From positions 62,001 to 126,000 of the forward strand of contig CALESY010000048.1 of assembly GCA_937919945.1 (NCBI GenBank): a DNA stretch of 64,000 bases, given 5' to 3'. The notes beneath the pieces were generated by a model. That model saw only the letters and a list, made by a program, of their open reading frames with translations, did not search any database and was not told the origin of the DNA. The translations under genes and the position numbers were made by a program. Every line of letters starts with the position of its first letter. Positions within the stretch are counted from its first letter, which is position 1. The DNA is from an uncultured Chitinophagaceae bacterium. GTDB taxonomy: Bacteria; Bacteroidota; Bacteroidia; Chitinophagales; Chitinophagaceae. Of the stretch, positions 51,399 through 60,040 are shown piece by piece.

Positions 51399-52589
51399 AT
51401 GCAATTAGCCCAAAGGCTGAACCGTATATCGGAGCCGCAGACGATAAAGATGGCAAAACTTGGCAGGGAGTTGAAAGCGCAAGGAGCCGATGTGATAGAC
51501 CTGAGCCTGGGTGAACCTGATTTTAAAACACCTGCCCATATCTGCGATGCTGCTTCAAAAGCCATGCAAGAGGGCTTTACAAAATATACTCCAGTAGTTG
51601 GTTATCCTGAATTAAGACAAGCCATTGTCGATAAACTGAAACGTGATAACAATCTGGATTATGCAATAGATGAAATCATTGTTTCTACTGGTGCAAAACA
51701 ATCACTTGCAAATGCCATCTTGAGTATTGTGAATCCTGGTGATGAGGTGATAATACCAACACCGTATTGGGTAACGTATAGTGCGCTGGTGCAACTGTCT
51801 GAAGGGAAGGTGAAATTTGTTAACTGCTTTATAGATACAGATTTTAAACTATCTGCCGAAAAACTGGAAGAAGCTATAACGCCTAACACTAAGCTCTTTA
51901 TATTTTCATCTCCCTGTAATCCTACTGGTAGTGTTTATTCTAAAGCTGAGTTGGCTGCATTGGCAGATGTTTTTAAACGCCACCCGCAAGTAGCCATTAT
52001 CAGCGATGAGATTTATGAATATATCAATTACACAGGTAAGCATGAAAGTATTGCACAATTTCCGGAATTAAGGGATAGAGTGATAATTGTAAATGGTATG
52101 TCAAAAGGTTTTGCAATGACGGGTTGGAGGCTTGGCTATATGGCAGGGCCAAAAGACATAGTGCAGGCTTGTGAAAAACTACAAGGACAGTTTACATCAG
52201 CTACTAGTTCTATAACACAACGTGCGTCTATTGCTGCATTGACAGGCGATTTAACACCAACGTATAATATGACAGCATCCTTCAAACAACGCCGCGATTT
52301 TGTAATTGGCGAGTTGCAAAAAATGCCGGGTGTTAAAATCAATATGCCGGAAGGTGCATTCTATGCCTTCCCCAATATCAGTTCATTTTTCGGCAAAACG
52401 GATGGTGCTGTCGTTATTAATAACGACGAAGACCTGAGTATGTATCTGTTGCATACAGCACACATCAGCACAGTAAACGGGGCTGCATTTGGTAACGAAA
52501 ACTGTATTCGTATATCTTTTGCCACTGGTATGGAAAAACTGGAAGAAGCCATGAAACGTATGGCTGCAGCATTGGCAAAATTACAATAA
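51399..52589 (+). CDS. pyridoxal-phosphate aspartate/aromatic aminotransferase
   Basis: A 396-aa class I aminotransferase of the prokaryote-type aspartate aminotransferase (Ib) group, which links aspartate and oxaloacetate through glutamate and 2-oxoglutarate. Marks: DLSLGEPDFKTP, SPCNPTGSVYS, ISDEIYEYINY, the PLP lysine in NGMSKGFAMTGWRLGY (near residue 233) and the substrate-binding arginine in RISFATG close to the C-terminus. Group Ib enzymes may also use prephenate, so the exact substrate range is open. Confidence 0.92.
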   Translation: MQLAQRLNRISEPQTIKMAKLGRELKAQGADVIDLSLGEPDFKTPAHICDAASKAMQEGFTKYTPVVGYPELRQAIVDKLKRDNNLDYAIDEIIVSTGAKQSLANAILSIVNPGDEVIIPTPYWVTYSALVQLSEGKVKFVNCFIDTDFKLSAEKLEEAITPNTKLFIFSSPCNPTGSVYSKAELAALADVFKRHPQVAIISDEIYEYINYTGKHESIAQFPELRDRVIIVNGMSKGFAMTGWRLGYMAGPKDIVQACEKLQGQFTSATSSITQRASIAALTGDLTPTYNMTASFKQRRDFVIGELQKMPGVKINMPEGAFYAFPNISSFFGKTDGAVVINNDEDLSMYLLHTAHISTVNGAAFGNENCIRISFATGMEKLEEAMKRMAAALAKLQ

Positions 52590-52597
52590 AAGATAGT

Positions 52598-52954
52598 TTA
52601 TTTAACAGGGTGCTCACTTTCCAATTTGCTGAAGTGAGTAATCATGTCTGCATAAACAGAGTCAAGCTCTTCCGGGTTCATTTTATACCATTTGATGCTC
52701 TCTGTTAACTGTTCAGGTGTTACTTTATGGTGTTCTAGTATGCTTTTATAATATACCGCCAGTGAATCTTTATTTTTATCCCGTACCTGATGCAGGCTGT
52801 CATTCACCATGGTGCTATATACTTCTGCAATATGCAAGTCTGACAATATGATTTGCATACTATCAGCAGGTATCACATCGCCTTTGCCACCCGAAAAAAA
52901 ATGACAGGATGCCATACAGATACAGGCAAATGCAAAAAGAATTTTCCACTTCAT
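52598..52954 (-). CDS. DUF4296 lipoprotein
   Basis: A 118-aa lipoprotein (lipidated C17 in ICMASC) of family DUF4296, found almost only in Bacteroidota. The family block IPADSMQIILSDLHIAEVY is followed by helices with HKVTPEQLTESIKWY and a C-terminal charged tail. Function unknown. It lies 6 nt after the porD stop and is most likely the last gene of the coaBC-porD operon. Confidence 0.82.
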   Translation of the reverse strand: MKWKILFAFACICMASCHFFSGGKGDVIPADSMQIILSDLHIAEVYSTMVNDSLHQVRDKNKDSLAVYYKSILEHHKVTPEQLTESIKWYKMNPEELDSVYADMITHFSKLESEHPVK

Positions 52955-52960
52955 GCTGCC

Positions 52961-53878
52961 TTATTTTATACTGTTGTATTTCTGTATGTTGGGTACATCT
53001 ATCTGTTGCAGCATAGATATGTATTGTGTTTTTTGCCCCGCATCTTCTTGCGATACAAGGCTGGCAAACTCGTCAGATTTTGCACTAAAGAAAAATTGAA
53101 GCAATATAGAGCTTGGGTTCTCCCTGTTTATCTGCACAAATTTCGGGAGCGATTCCAGTATCAGTTTACGGCTCTCATCGGGTTTGTTGTACATTTTATC
53201 AAGCCCTTCGCGGTGCATACTGTACCATGCTGTCCTGAATTCTTTGAAGCGCGGATTCAGTATCTGGTCAATAATCCAGTACCTATTTTTATTGCCATCT
53301 ACGGCACGCCAGCCTACAATGGTTTTGCCAGATTCAGGCGCATTGTTTACTACGTTTTGTGCACGCTTAAAAAAGTCGCTGCCACCGTTTAGAGAAAAGC
53401 TCTCATAGTCCAAACCTAATACGAGATAAGCGTAGTAGGCAAGCGTGGCTGTCAGGTTCGATGCCAATGGGTCGTTACCCGTTACACGGTTATCATCAAA
53501 TTGTAGCGGAGTGAACTGGTTGAAACGAAACACAAATTCTTTATCAATATGATTGACAATAGAAGATGTATAGCTTGCATTGAACACAGGGCGCGATGCC
53601 TGGATGTTCAGCGTAGCTTGAAATACATCCTGGTCAAGTTGTTTGGTCAGGTTGATGAGAATGTTACAGTCTATTCGCTCATTATTCTGAAACTGGTCGG
53701 TAGTCCATTTACGAGTGTTCATAAACTCTAGTATGTTGCGCTCCATGGCTATAAACACTTCTTTGTCTATACCCTGTATGGCATCGCGCATTACTTTTAC
53801 TTTGCAGTTCAGTTCTTGTGCATATCCCGCCATTACTACGGTAGCAAACAATATGGTACTAAACAGTTTTTTCAGCAT
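52961..53878 (-). CDS. porD: type IX secretion protein PorD (DUF4835)
   Basis: A 305-aa exported protein (signal peptide MLKKLFSTILFATVVMAGYAQ) of family DUF4835, assigned to the T9SS protein PorD. The start ELNCKVKVM, ASRPVFNASYTSSIVNH, FVFRFNQFTPLQFDDN and LVLGLDYESFSLNGGSDFF are family blocks. PorD is needed for T9SS function but its precise step is unknown. Its start overlaps the end of coaBC by 20 bp. The coaBC-porD order is also typical in this phylum. Confidence 0.85.
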   Translation of the reverse strand: MLKKLFSTILFATVVMAGYAQELNCKVKVMRDAIQGIDKEVFIAMERNILEFMNTRKWTTDQFQNNERIDCNILINLTKQLDQDVFQATLNIQASRPVFNASYTSSIVNHIDKEFVFRFNQFTPLQFDDNRVTGNDPLASNLTATLAYYAYLVLGLDYESFSLNGGSDFFKRAQNVVNNAPESGKTIVGWRAVDGNKNRYWIIDQILNPRFKEFRTAWYSMHREGLDKMYNKPDESRKLILESLPKFVQINRENPSSILLQFFFSAKSDEFASLVSQEDAGQKTQYISMLQQIDVPNIQKYNSIK

Positions 53879-55076
53879 CTTTCAGTAACAATATATGGTT
53901 TACAATAGCATCTGCCACAGCTGCTTTGCTCATTAGGGGCAATTGAGTAGTGTGCCCGGTTTTATCTATTAAAGTTACTATATTTGTATCATGTCCGAAG
54001 CCTGCACCAGCATCTTTTAACGAATTCAACACAATCATATCCGCATTTTTTCGGTTCATCTTATCCGTAGCATGATTCAGTTCATTGGTTGTTTCTAATG
54101 CAAAACCTACCAGCAATTGTCCGTCTTTTTTTAATCCACCAAGCGTTGCCAGTATGTCTTTATTCTTTACCAGGCTAATATCTAACGTGTCTCCCTGCTT
54201 TTTTATTTTCTCAGGAGCTTGCTCCGCTGGTTTATAATCTGCCACGGCAGCTGATAATATGGCAATATCCACGTCATGAAATGTCTGCAGACTGGCATTG
54301 TACATTTCTTCCGCACTTTCTACGCTTATGGTATTGATAGACGGATTGTGTGCTCGTAAATGTGTAGGCCCAAGTATCAAAGTAACTCTGGCTCCTTGCC
54401 CTGCTAAAGCTTCAGCAATGGCAATACCCATCTTACCGGTAGAAAAATTGCCTATAAAACGCACTGGGTCTATACGTTCGTAAGTAGGGCCAGCAGTTAC
54501 TAATACATGGCGGCCTTTTAGCGGGCTATTGTTTTTTTTTTGAAAGTAGTCGGCCAGATAGGTAACCAACTCTTCGGGTTCCGCCATCCGTCCCTCACCA
54601 ATCAGGCCGCTAGCCAACTCGCCATGTGCAACGGGTATGATACGGTTGCCATAACTGCGAACCTTCTCTAGGTTGTTTTTAGTGCTGGTGTGCAGCCACA
54701 TATCCTCATCCATAGCGGGTGCCACAAATACTGGGCATATAGCAGATAAGTACACTGCGCATACAAGGTTGTCACATATACCGTTAGCCATTTTTGCAAG
54801 GGTATTGGCGCTACAAGGTGCTACCAGCATGGCATCCGCCCATCTGCCCAATTCCACATGGTTGTTCCATGCCGCACCGTCAGCTACATTGCTATGTACA
54901 GGGTGTTTTGATACCGTAGACAATGCCAGGGTACTTACAAAATCTTCTGCTGCACGGGTGGTTATTACCCGTACCTCAGCACCGGCTTTTATCAGCAAGC
55001 GTACCAATTGAGGAGTTTTATATGCCGCAATGCTGCCCGTTACTGCCAGTATTATTTTTTTACCTGCTAAATGCAT
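53859..55076 (-). CDS. coaBC: coenzyme A biosynthesis bifunctional protein CoaBC
   Basis: A 405-aa bifunctional enzyme: the N-terminal CoaC flavin domain decarboxylates phosphopantothenoylcysteine (GSIAAYK, VAPAMDEDMW), and the C-terminal CoaB domain makes it from phosphopantothenate and cysteine (VTAGPTYERIDPVRFIGNFSTGKMG, LVKNKDIL, FALET). The ATG at 55076 is preferred; a GTG at 55082 is two codons upstream. PorD overlaps its end by 20 bp. Confidence 0.94.
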   Translation of the reverse strand: MHLAGKKIILAVTGSIAAYKTPQLVRLLIKAGAEVRVITTRAAEDFVSTLALSTVSKHPVHSNVADGAAWNNHVELGRWADAMLVAPCSANTLAKMANGICDNLVCAVYLSAICPVFVAPAMDEDMWLHTSTKNNLEKVRSYGNRIIPVAHGELASGLIGEGRMAEPEELVTYLADYFQKKNNSPLKGRHVLVTAGPTYERIDPVRFIGNFSTGKMGIAIAEALAGQGARVTLILGPTHLRAHNPSINTISVESAEEMYNASLQTFHDVDIAILSAAVADYKPAEQAPEKIKKQGDTLDISLVKNKDILATLGGLKKDGQLLVGFALETTNELNHATDKMNRKNADMIVLNSLKDAGAGFGHDTNIVTLIDKTGHTTQLPLMSKAAVADAIVNHILLLKDAEKTV

Positions 55077-55135
55077 AAACACTGCAAATTACGCTTTTTA
55101 ATAGAGATGCTAACAGAGTACAGATAAATGTGCGC

Positions 55136-55690
55136 TTATTTAATCTGCACAAATTTTTTTGACTTTTCTTTCCAAACCCATGCTTCCGGTTTGCAATAAG
55201 GGCAATGTGACAGGTAGTAGCCTTCTTTGTTATTGTTAAAAGTCATATGAGCATGCGGAGGATTAACGATGAGTAAATTACTACTCTGATAGAAGTCATA
55301 ACCTAAACCGGCAGGCGGGGCTTCATATACCATCCCTGTAGTAGCATCTACAATCGCTGCCATTTGACAAGGAGAACCACAACCCCAATACACAAAGCAG
55401 TAGTGGCCAGCAAAATTCACTTTTTCTGCTTGATAAGTTTCTCTTATCGCAGTTCTGTATCGTCTTGCATAAGTACATGGATATAGCTTTGCCTTAGCCA
55501 TAGTGCCATCATAAGTATCCTTTACTGGATAGTCATTAAATGCAGGGGCATCAAATTTTATTAATGAGTCGTCAGTGTTGGTATAGTCTTTGGTTTGTAC
55601 ACTATCTGAAACGCGTATAGCAGCATTCTTAACTACTTCATCAGGTTTACAGGCGAGCAAAAAACTAAACAATAATAAGTAGTATCTCAT
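55136..55690 (-). CDS. cysteine-rich uncharacterised lipoprotein
   Basis: A 184-aa protein with a lipoprotein signal (MRYYLLLFSFLLAC, lipidated C14). The mature part has the block NFAGHYCFVYWGCGSPCQMAAIVDATTG, which resembles a widespread uncharacterised family in Gram-negatives, and a CxxC pair (SHCPYCKP) near the C-terminus. Several cysteines could form disulfides. Start ATG 55690 is one base after the anti-sigma stop. It is the third gene of the sigma operon. Confidence 0.78.
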   Translation of the reverse strand: MRYYLLLFSFLLACKPDEVVKNAAIRVSDSVQTKDYTNTDDSLIKFDAPAFNDYPVKDTYDGTMAKAKLYPCTYARRYRTAIRETYQAEKVNFAGHYCFVYWGCGSPCQMAAIVDATTGMVYEAPPAGLGYDFYQSSNLLIVNPPHAHMTFNNNKEGYYLSHCPYCKPEAWVWKEKSKKFVQIK

Positions 55691-55691
55691 A

Positions 55692-56039
55692 TTAAGTAGA
55701 TAAACGCATAAGCATATAGGCGGCAATACATAGTAGCAGAATAATAATAACGGCCACCCATGCCCAATAATTGTCTTTAATGGGTTTAGAGCGTCTGCGT
55801 GGTTGTTTGCGTATATGTCGTTCTAATTGGAGGTTGAGATTTTTGGTAATATTATTCAATTCATCAACTTGCATATTTTGTAATCCTTCCAGTGCATCTG
55901 CTTCCATACCTGTATCTGCCAGCCATTGTTCTACTTCGTGTTGCTCTGCCTCTGATAACTCCCCTGCAAAGTAGGCACGTAGCACCTCATCGGTCAGTTT
56001 GCCGCCGCTACGATTCAGTATGTTTTTATGCAGGCTCAT
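55692..56039 (-). CDS. anti-sigma factor without zinc ligands
   Basis: A 115-aa single-pass membrane protein. The cytoplasmic N-terminus LTDEVLRAYFAGELSEAEQHEVEQWLADTGMEADALEGL can be aligned with the anti-sigma at 14468 (LTKKQLKGYVNGSMTSEEAHAAELHLNSCPMCSDAVEGL), but the CxxC ligands are TGME here. A basic stretch precedes the membrane helix (AWVAVIIILLLCIAAYML, about 92-109), and almost nothing follows. It overlaps the sigma gene by 4 bp (ATGA). Confidence 0.75.
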   Translation of the reverse strand: MSLHKNILNRSGGKLTDEVLRAYFAGELSEAEQHEVEQWLADTGMEADALEGLQNMQVDELNNITKNLNLQLERHIRKQPRRRSKPIKDNYWAWVAVIIILLLCIAAYMLMRLST

Positions 56040-56587
56040 TGTTTAGTGAGTATTATTTTCAGGTTGCGTTTGCCATTTTGTATATAGCTTTTCACTTGCT
56101 CAAAGCTATAGCCGGTAATTTCAATAATTTGTTTGTAACTTTTCTTTTGCAGGTAAAATAAGGTAATACAATGGCGTTGCTGTTCTTCCAATGTATCTAT
56201 AGCAATTTGCATTTTTTCTAGTGTGGTATCTTTCCATATCCTTTCTTCTTGATCTTCTCCGTCCACTGGCATATATGCTAATGTACTTTCATCTGTAAGA
56301 TACTGCTTATCGCGTAGTAATTGCAGGCAATGGTTGCGCATTAATATATACAGCCAGCCTTTGAAATTTTGTATAGGTTCAGTAGGCAGGTGGGTAATGG
56401 CTTTTAGAAATACTTGTTGTACTGCATCTTGTGAGGCATTTTTGTCTTTCAAATATTTCATGGCTACACCAAACAGCAGCATTGTATAGCGTTGTAGTAA
56501 AGTACCCAGCAAAGCATTGTCTTTTTGTTGCCTGTAGGCTTCTATCAGGCTTTCATCACTCAGGTGTATGTATTGGTTTTTTGCCAA
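56036..56587 (-). CDS. ECF-type RNA polymerase sigma factor
   Basis: A 183-aa sigma-70 family ECF sigma: region 2 (LLFGVAMKYLKDKNASQDAVQQVFLKAI, FKGWLYILMRNHC) and region 4 (KSYKQIIEITGYSFEQVKSYIQNGKRNLKI). It aligns over its whole length with the sigma factor at 13902. The downstream genes on the same strand are the anti-sigma, a lipoprotein and probably coaBC, porD and the DUF4296 gene. Whether this sigma drives its own operon is not shown by the sequence. Confidence 0.88.
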   Translation of the reverse strand: MAKNQYIHLSDESLIEAYRQQKDNALLGTLLQRYTMLLFGVAMKYLKDKNASQDAVQQVFLKAITHLPTEPIQNFKGWLYILMRNHCLQLLRDKQYLTDESTLAYMPVDGEDQEERIWKDTTLEKMQIAIDTLEEQQRHCITLFYLQKKSYKQIIEITGYSFEQVKSYIQNGKRNLKIILTKQ

Positions 56588-56695
56588 GGCTATAACTACT
56601 TATTGCAAGACGCAATAAAATTAATATTCCATAAAAACAGCAGTGCCTTTACTGTAAATAAAATAATTACTATTTTGTACAAAAATTACCTATTT

Positions 56696-57562
56696 ATGTT
56701 CAAACTGCCCTTAGCTTGCCTGATGTTGATGGCAATGATAATTACCGTCTTTTCTGCTAACGCACAAGACGACTACATCAAACAAGGTTACGTAAAACAA
56801 AGCAGGTTGCCTCGTAGTTTGCAAAAATTTCAGATAGGATTATCTACTGTTGGTTCTGCAGGATACTACAAAGCTTTTTTCGATAGTAAGATTGAGGATA
56901 GGTTTGTAAGCGTATATTATGAAGGTCCTACTGTTTCGAAAGGTGGTTTTGGTATTACTTTAGGTACTTATTCCCGTTTAGCAAAACTTGGTAAGCGTGC
57001 TGCTATTACCTGGGATCTTGACTTTATGTATAACCGTGTTTACTGGAAAGGAATAGGTACCGGTTTTTATATTGAGCGCGAATGGAATAACGGGGCTACC
57101 ACACAACAATACGCGCTGCCTACCGGGCTTAATCTTAAAATAGGCAGTGATGCGAGGCTTGAAAAGAACCATCGCTATTGTCTCAATTTCGGTGCGGGCA
57201 TTATGCCAATGATCAACATGACCAAAATGCAAGACTCACTGAAAAAGCCACCCATATCTAGGCACGTTGGCGTAACGCCATTTATGAAGTTTGAAGTGGG
57301 GCTTTTTACAGGGTTTTGCTGGAAACTGAGGGTTAATTATGCTGTTGGTGATTTCACATTAGTAAAAGACGGTAATGCATGGAATAAGAAGAATCCTTAT
57401 GGTGTAAGCAGGTTCAATCTCAATGGAAATAATGTAATGACCGTTTCACTGATTCTTATGCCGTTCTCATACGATTGGCCGGATAACGGTTGGTGGAATA
57501 ATTCGCGCAACTCGCATAAAATGTACAAAGGCTGGAAGTCAAGACACAAAAACTACTACTAG
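56696..57562 (+). CDS. putative outer-membrane beta-barrel protein
   Basis: A 288-aa exported protein (signal peptide MFKLPLACLMLMAMIITVFSANAQ). The mature chain has alternating aromatic/glycine strands (FGITLGTYSRL, FYIEREWNNG, CLNFGAGIMPMINM, FMKFEVGLFTGFCWKLRVNY) and ends in a basic tail. It looks like an 8-12-stranded barrel, but the family is not recognised. The start at 56696 avoids the longer frame that runs antisense through the sigma gene. TATTTTG at 56671-56677 is close to a -7 element. Confidence 0.65.
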   Translation: MFKLPLACLMLMAMIITVFSANAQDDYIKQGYVKQSRLPRSLQKFQIGLSTVGSAGYYKAFFDSKIEDRFVSVYYEGPTVSKGGFGITLGTYSRLAKLGKRAAITWDLDFMYNRVYWKGIGTGFYIEREWNNGATTQQYALPTGLNLKIGSDARLEKNHRYCLNFGAGIMPMINMTKMQDSLKKPPISRHVGVTPFMKFEVGLFTGFCWKLRVNYAVGDFTLVKDGNAWNKKNPYGVSRFNLNGNNVMTVSLILMPFSYDWPDNGWWNNSRNSHKMYKGWKSRHKNYY

Positions 57563-57592
57563 ACACTTGGTTTAATTCTATTAATTTTAACC

Positions 57593-59323
57593 ATGATGAA
57601 AAAATGGTTAATACTTGTGCCCTGCATGGTGCTGACCACCATTTGCAGGGCACAATCTTTTAATACACCTTTTGAAGCAAGTAACGGTACGCAATCTGCT
57701 ACTTATGCGCAGTTGATTGATTACTACGAAAGGTTGGATGCTGCTTACGAAACCATCCGTATGAAAGAGGTGGGCGAAACGGATGCTTACTATCCGCTGC
57801 AGGTTGTATATTATAGTAATGATGCCAGATTTAGTGTTGCCGATTGGAAGCGTGAAGGCAAAATCATTCTATTGATTAATAATGGCATACACCCCGGCGA
57901 ACCTGATGGTATAGATGCAAGCATGATGCTGTTACGCAATGCCGCAATGGGAAAAATTAAAGTGCCTGATAATATAGTATTAGCTGTTATTCCAGTATTC
58001 AATATTGGTGGCATGCTCAATAGGGGTAGCCACAGCAGGGCAAGTCAGAATGGTCCTGTTGAATATGGCTTTCGTGGTAATGCACAAAACCTCGATCTGA
58101 ATCGCGATTTCATTAAGATGGATGCGAAAGAAACACGTAGCCTTATACGTCTTTTTCATAAGCTATCGCCTGATGTGCTGATAGATAATCACGTTAGTAA
58201 CGGTGCGGATTATCAGCATATCGTTACACTACTATCTACTCAACATAACAAACTAGGTGGTGCCATGGATAATTACCTGAATAATTATTTTGAGCCGCTG
58301 ATATATAAAGACATGGCAGTTAAGGGCTATCATCTAGTGCCTTATGTAAACCATTGGGGGCATACACCGGATAAGGGTTGGACTGCTTTTCATGAAGGGC
58401 CACGCTTTGCAAGTGGCTTTGCAGCTATGCATCATACTTATGCTTTTGTTACAGAAACCCATATGCTGAAGCCTTTTGACAAACGTGTGTATGGTACATA
58501 TGAACTGATGAAAACGATAATACAAATTGCAGCCGCCAATGCGTCTGACATACAACAAAGCAGACGTGCTGATTTACAAGCAGATGCACTTGCAACACAT
58601 CTGCCCGTAGAATGGGTGTGTGATACAGGCAAGCATACAAAAATCATGTATATGGGGTACGAAGCAGGTTATAAACCAAGCGAAGTATCAGGAAAACCAA
58701 GATTGTACTACGATAGGAGCAAACCATACACCAAAGAGGTGCTGTTGTATAACGACTATAAAGCGAAGCAAACCGTTACTGTGCCGCAAGCATATATGCT
58801 ATCGGGTGCATGGGCTAAAGTCATCAGCAGGCTGCGTGATAATAATGTAGAGATGATGCGTGTAGATAAAGATACCACTATCTATGCTGGAGTGTATTAT
58901 ATAGAAAGTTACGAAACCACACCACGCCCGTACGAAGGACATTACCTGCATACCAAAGTAATAACCCGTAAAGAGAAGCGTTACATCAAACTGTACAAAG
59001 GCGACTACATAATACCCACCAATCAACCCGCCAAAAGGTTTCTTACAGAAGTGTTAGAACCTACAGCACCTGATGCGTATTTTGCTTGGGGTTTCTTCGA
59101 TGCCATTCTGCAACAAAAAGAAGGGTATAGTGATTATGTGTTTGAAGATGAAGCAGCAAAAATACTCTCTAAGGATGCGGCATTGCGCAAAAAACTGGAA
59201 GGGAAGAAAGCGAGTGATGTAAAGTTTGCTGCAGACGGCGAAGCACAACTGGATTTTGTGTACAAGCATTCGCCCTACTATGAGCCCGTACACATGCGCT
59301 ATCCTGTTTTCAGGTTAGAGTAG
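57593..59323 (+). CDS. M14 family zinc carboxypeptidase
   Basis: A 576-aa secreted metallocarboxypeptidase (signal peptide MMKKWLILVPCMVLTTICRAQ). Zinc ligands H100 and E103 are in NGIHPGEPDG, the third is H200 in DNHVSNG. NLDLNRDF holds the substrate-binding Asn-Arg. The catalytic Glu is E288 in FVTETHML. The C-terminal 200 residues are a beta-rich extension common in Bacteroidota M14 proteins. Its 3' end overlaps the convergent pterin dehydratase gene by 9 bp. Substrate unknown. Confidence 0.88.
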   Translation: MMKKWLILVPCMVLTTICRAQSFNTPFEASNGTQSATYAQLIDYYERLDAAYETIRMKEVGETDAYYPLQVVYYSNDARFSVADWKREGKIILLINNGIHPGEPDGIDASMMLLRNAAMGKIKVPDNIVLAVIPVFNIGGMLNRGSHSRASQNGPVEYGFRGNAQNLDLNRDFIKMDAKETRSLIRLFHKLSPDVLIDNHVSNGADYQHIVTLLSTQHNKLGGAMDNYLNNYFEPLIYKDMAVKGYHLVPYVNHWGHTPDKGWTAFHEGPRFASGFAAMHHTYAFVTETHMLKPFDKRVYGTYELMKTIIQIAAANASDIQQSRRADLQADALATHLPVEWVCDTGKHTKIMYMGYEAGYKPSEVSGKPRLYYDRSKPYTKEVLLYNDYKAKQTVTVPQAYMLSGAWAKVISRLRDNNVEMMRVDKDTTIYAGVYYIESYETTPRPYEGHYLHTKVITRKEKRYIKLYKGDYIIPTNQPAKRFLTEVLEPTAPDAYFAWGFFDAILQQKEGYSDYVFEDEAAKILSKDAALRKKLEGKKASDVKFAADGEAQLDFVYKHSPYYEPVHMRYPVFRLE

Positions 59324-59545
59324 TGCGTCAATGTCTTTGGCTAATGCACGGTCTTTGTCAGTAACAATATTGCCAGCATCGTGCGTGTTCAGCCATACCT
59401 CTACGGTGTTCCATACATTCGTCCAGCGCGGATGGTGGTTGTGCTTTTCAGCCAGTATCGCCACACGCGTCATAAAAGCAAATGCCTCAGAAAAATCTTT
59501 GAACTGGAAACGTCTGTAGAGTGCATTGTTTTCCTCCTGCCACAT
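59315..59545 (-). CDS. 4a-hydroxytetrahydrobiopterin (pterin) dehydratase
   Basis: A 76-aa protein of the PCD/DCoH/PhhB family, which removes water from 4a-hydroxypterin and so recycles the pterin cofactor of aromatic amino-acid hydroxylases. The catalytic motif EKHNHHPRWTNVWNTV (residues about 33-48) and the end LNTHDAGNIVTDKDRALAKDID are typical. It starts 23 nt after the SET-domain gene and should be cotranscribed. It overlaps the convergent M14 gene by 9 bp. No pterin-dependent hydroxylase is in this window. Confidence 0.9.
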   Translation of the reverse strand: MWQEENNALYRRFQFKDFSEAFAFMTRVAILAEKHNHHPRWTNVWNTVEVWLNTHDAGNIVTDKDRALAKDIDALL

Positions 59546-59568
59546 ATTGATTGGTGTTTCTGTTAAAG

Positions 59569-59961
59569 TTACTCTTTTACATCAAACCATACGGGCTTTT
59601 CATTATTCCAATCTCCGTTGTAGTTGATTGTCAGTTCTTCACCCGCTGCTATATCGCGTACTGTTTTTATGATGATCGTTTTGTCTTCATACTGCATAAA
59701 ATATTCGCAATTGGATGTGTAAGAATGATTGTACACCGATATATAGCCTTGTGCCATGCAGCATTGATTCGGTTTTTCTTCAGGATTCCATTCAAAGATA
59801 TAATCGTGTAACAGGGTTTTGTCAAGCAACGCTCTTTCTTCTGCACTCATTATTATCACAGGCGATGCTTCTATGATCGTATCGGCTTCAATCGCCTCAA
59901 GCGTAAAAACACCACGTCCTTTATTAGCTGTTGTGTCTATATATAAAGAGTGCAATATCAT
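59569..59961 (-). CDS. SET-domain protein
   Basis: A 130-aa protein consisting almost wholly of a SET domain: NKGRGVFTLEAIEADTII at the start, ISVYNHSYTSNCEY (the NHS motif) and AAGEELTINYNGDW (the GEEL...Y motif) at the end. SET domains transfer methyl groups to lysine, with S-adenosylmethionine; bacterial targets are mostly unknown. The longer frame from 60000 would start inside the terminator of the upstream gene, so ATG 59961 is preferred. Followed by the pterin dehydratase gene. Confidence 0.82.
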   Translation of the reverse strand: MILHSLYIDTTANKGRGVFTLEAIEADTIIEASPVIIMSAEERALLDKTLLHDYIFEWNPEEKPNQCCMAQGYISVYNHSYTSNCEYFMQYEDKTIIIKTVRDIAAGEELTINYNGDWNNEKPVWFDVKE

Positions 59962-59983
59962 CCTGTAAAGGTCTTTGGAATAT

Positions 59984-60020
59984 GCTGTAAAACAAAACAT
60001 CCCGCCGAGGCAGGATGTTT
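59984..60020 (-). terminator. intrinsic terminator of the DUF6580 gene (minus strand)
   Basis: On the minus strand: AAACATCCTGCC pairs with GGCGGGATGTTT (one G-U), followed by TGTTTTAC. It lies 21 nt after the stop of the DUF6580 gene. Confidence 0.7.
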
Positions 60021-60040
60021 GAATATTGTATTAAGATTGA

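Noticed and set aside
56525..56695. Longer N-terminus of the outer-membrane protein starting at 56525
   Set aside because: It would overlap the divergent sigma gene; a clean signal peptide starts at 56696.
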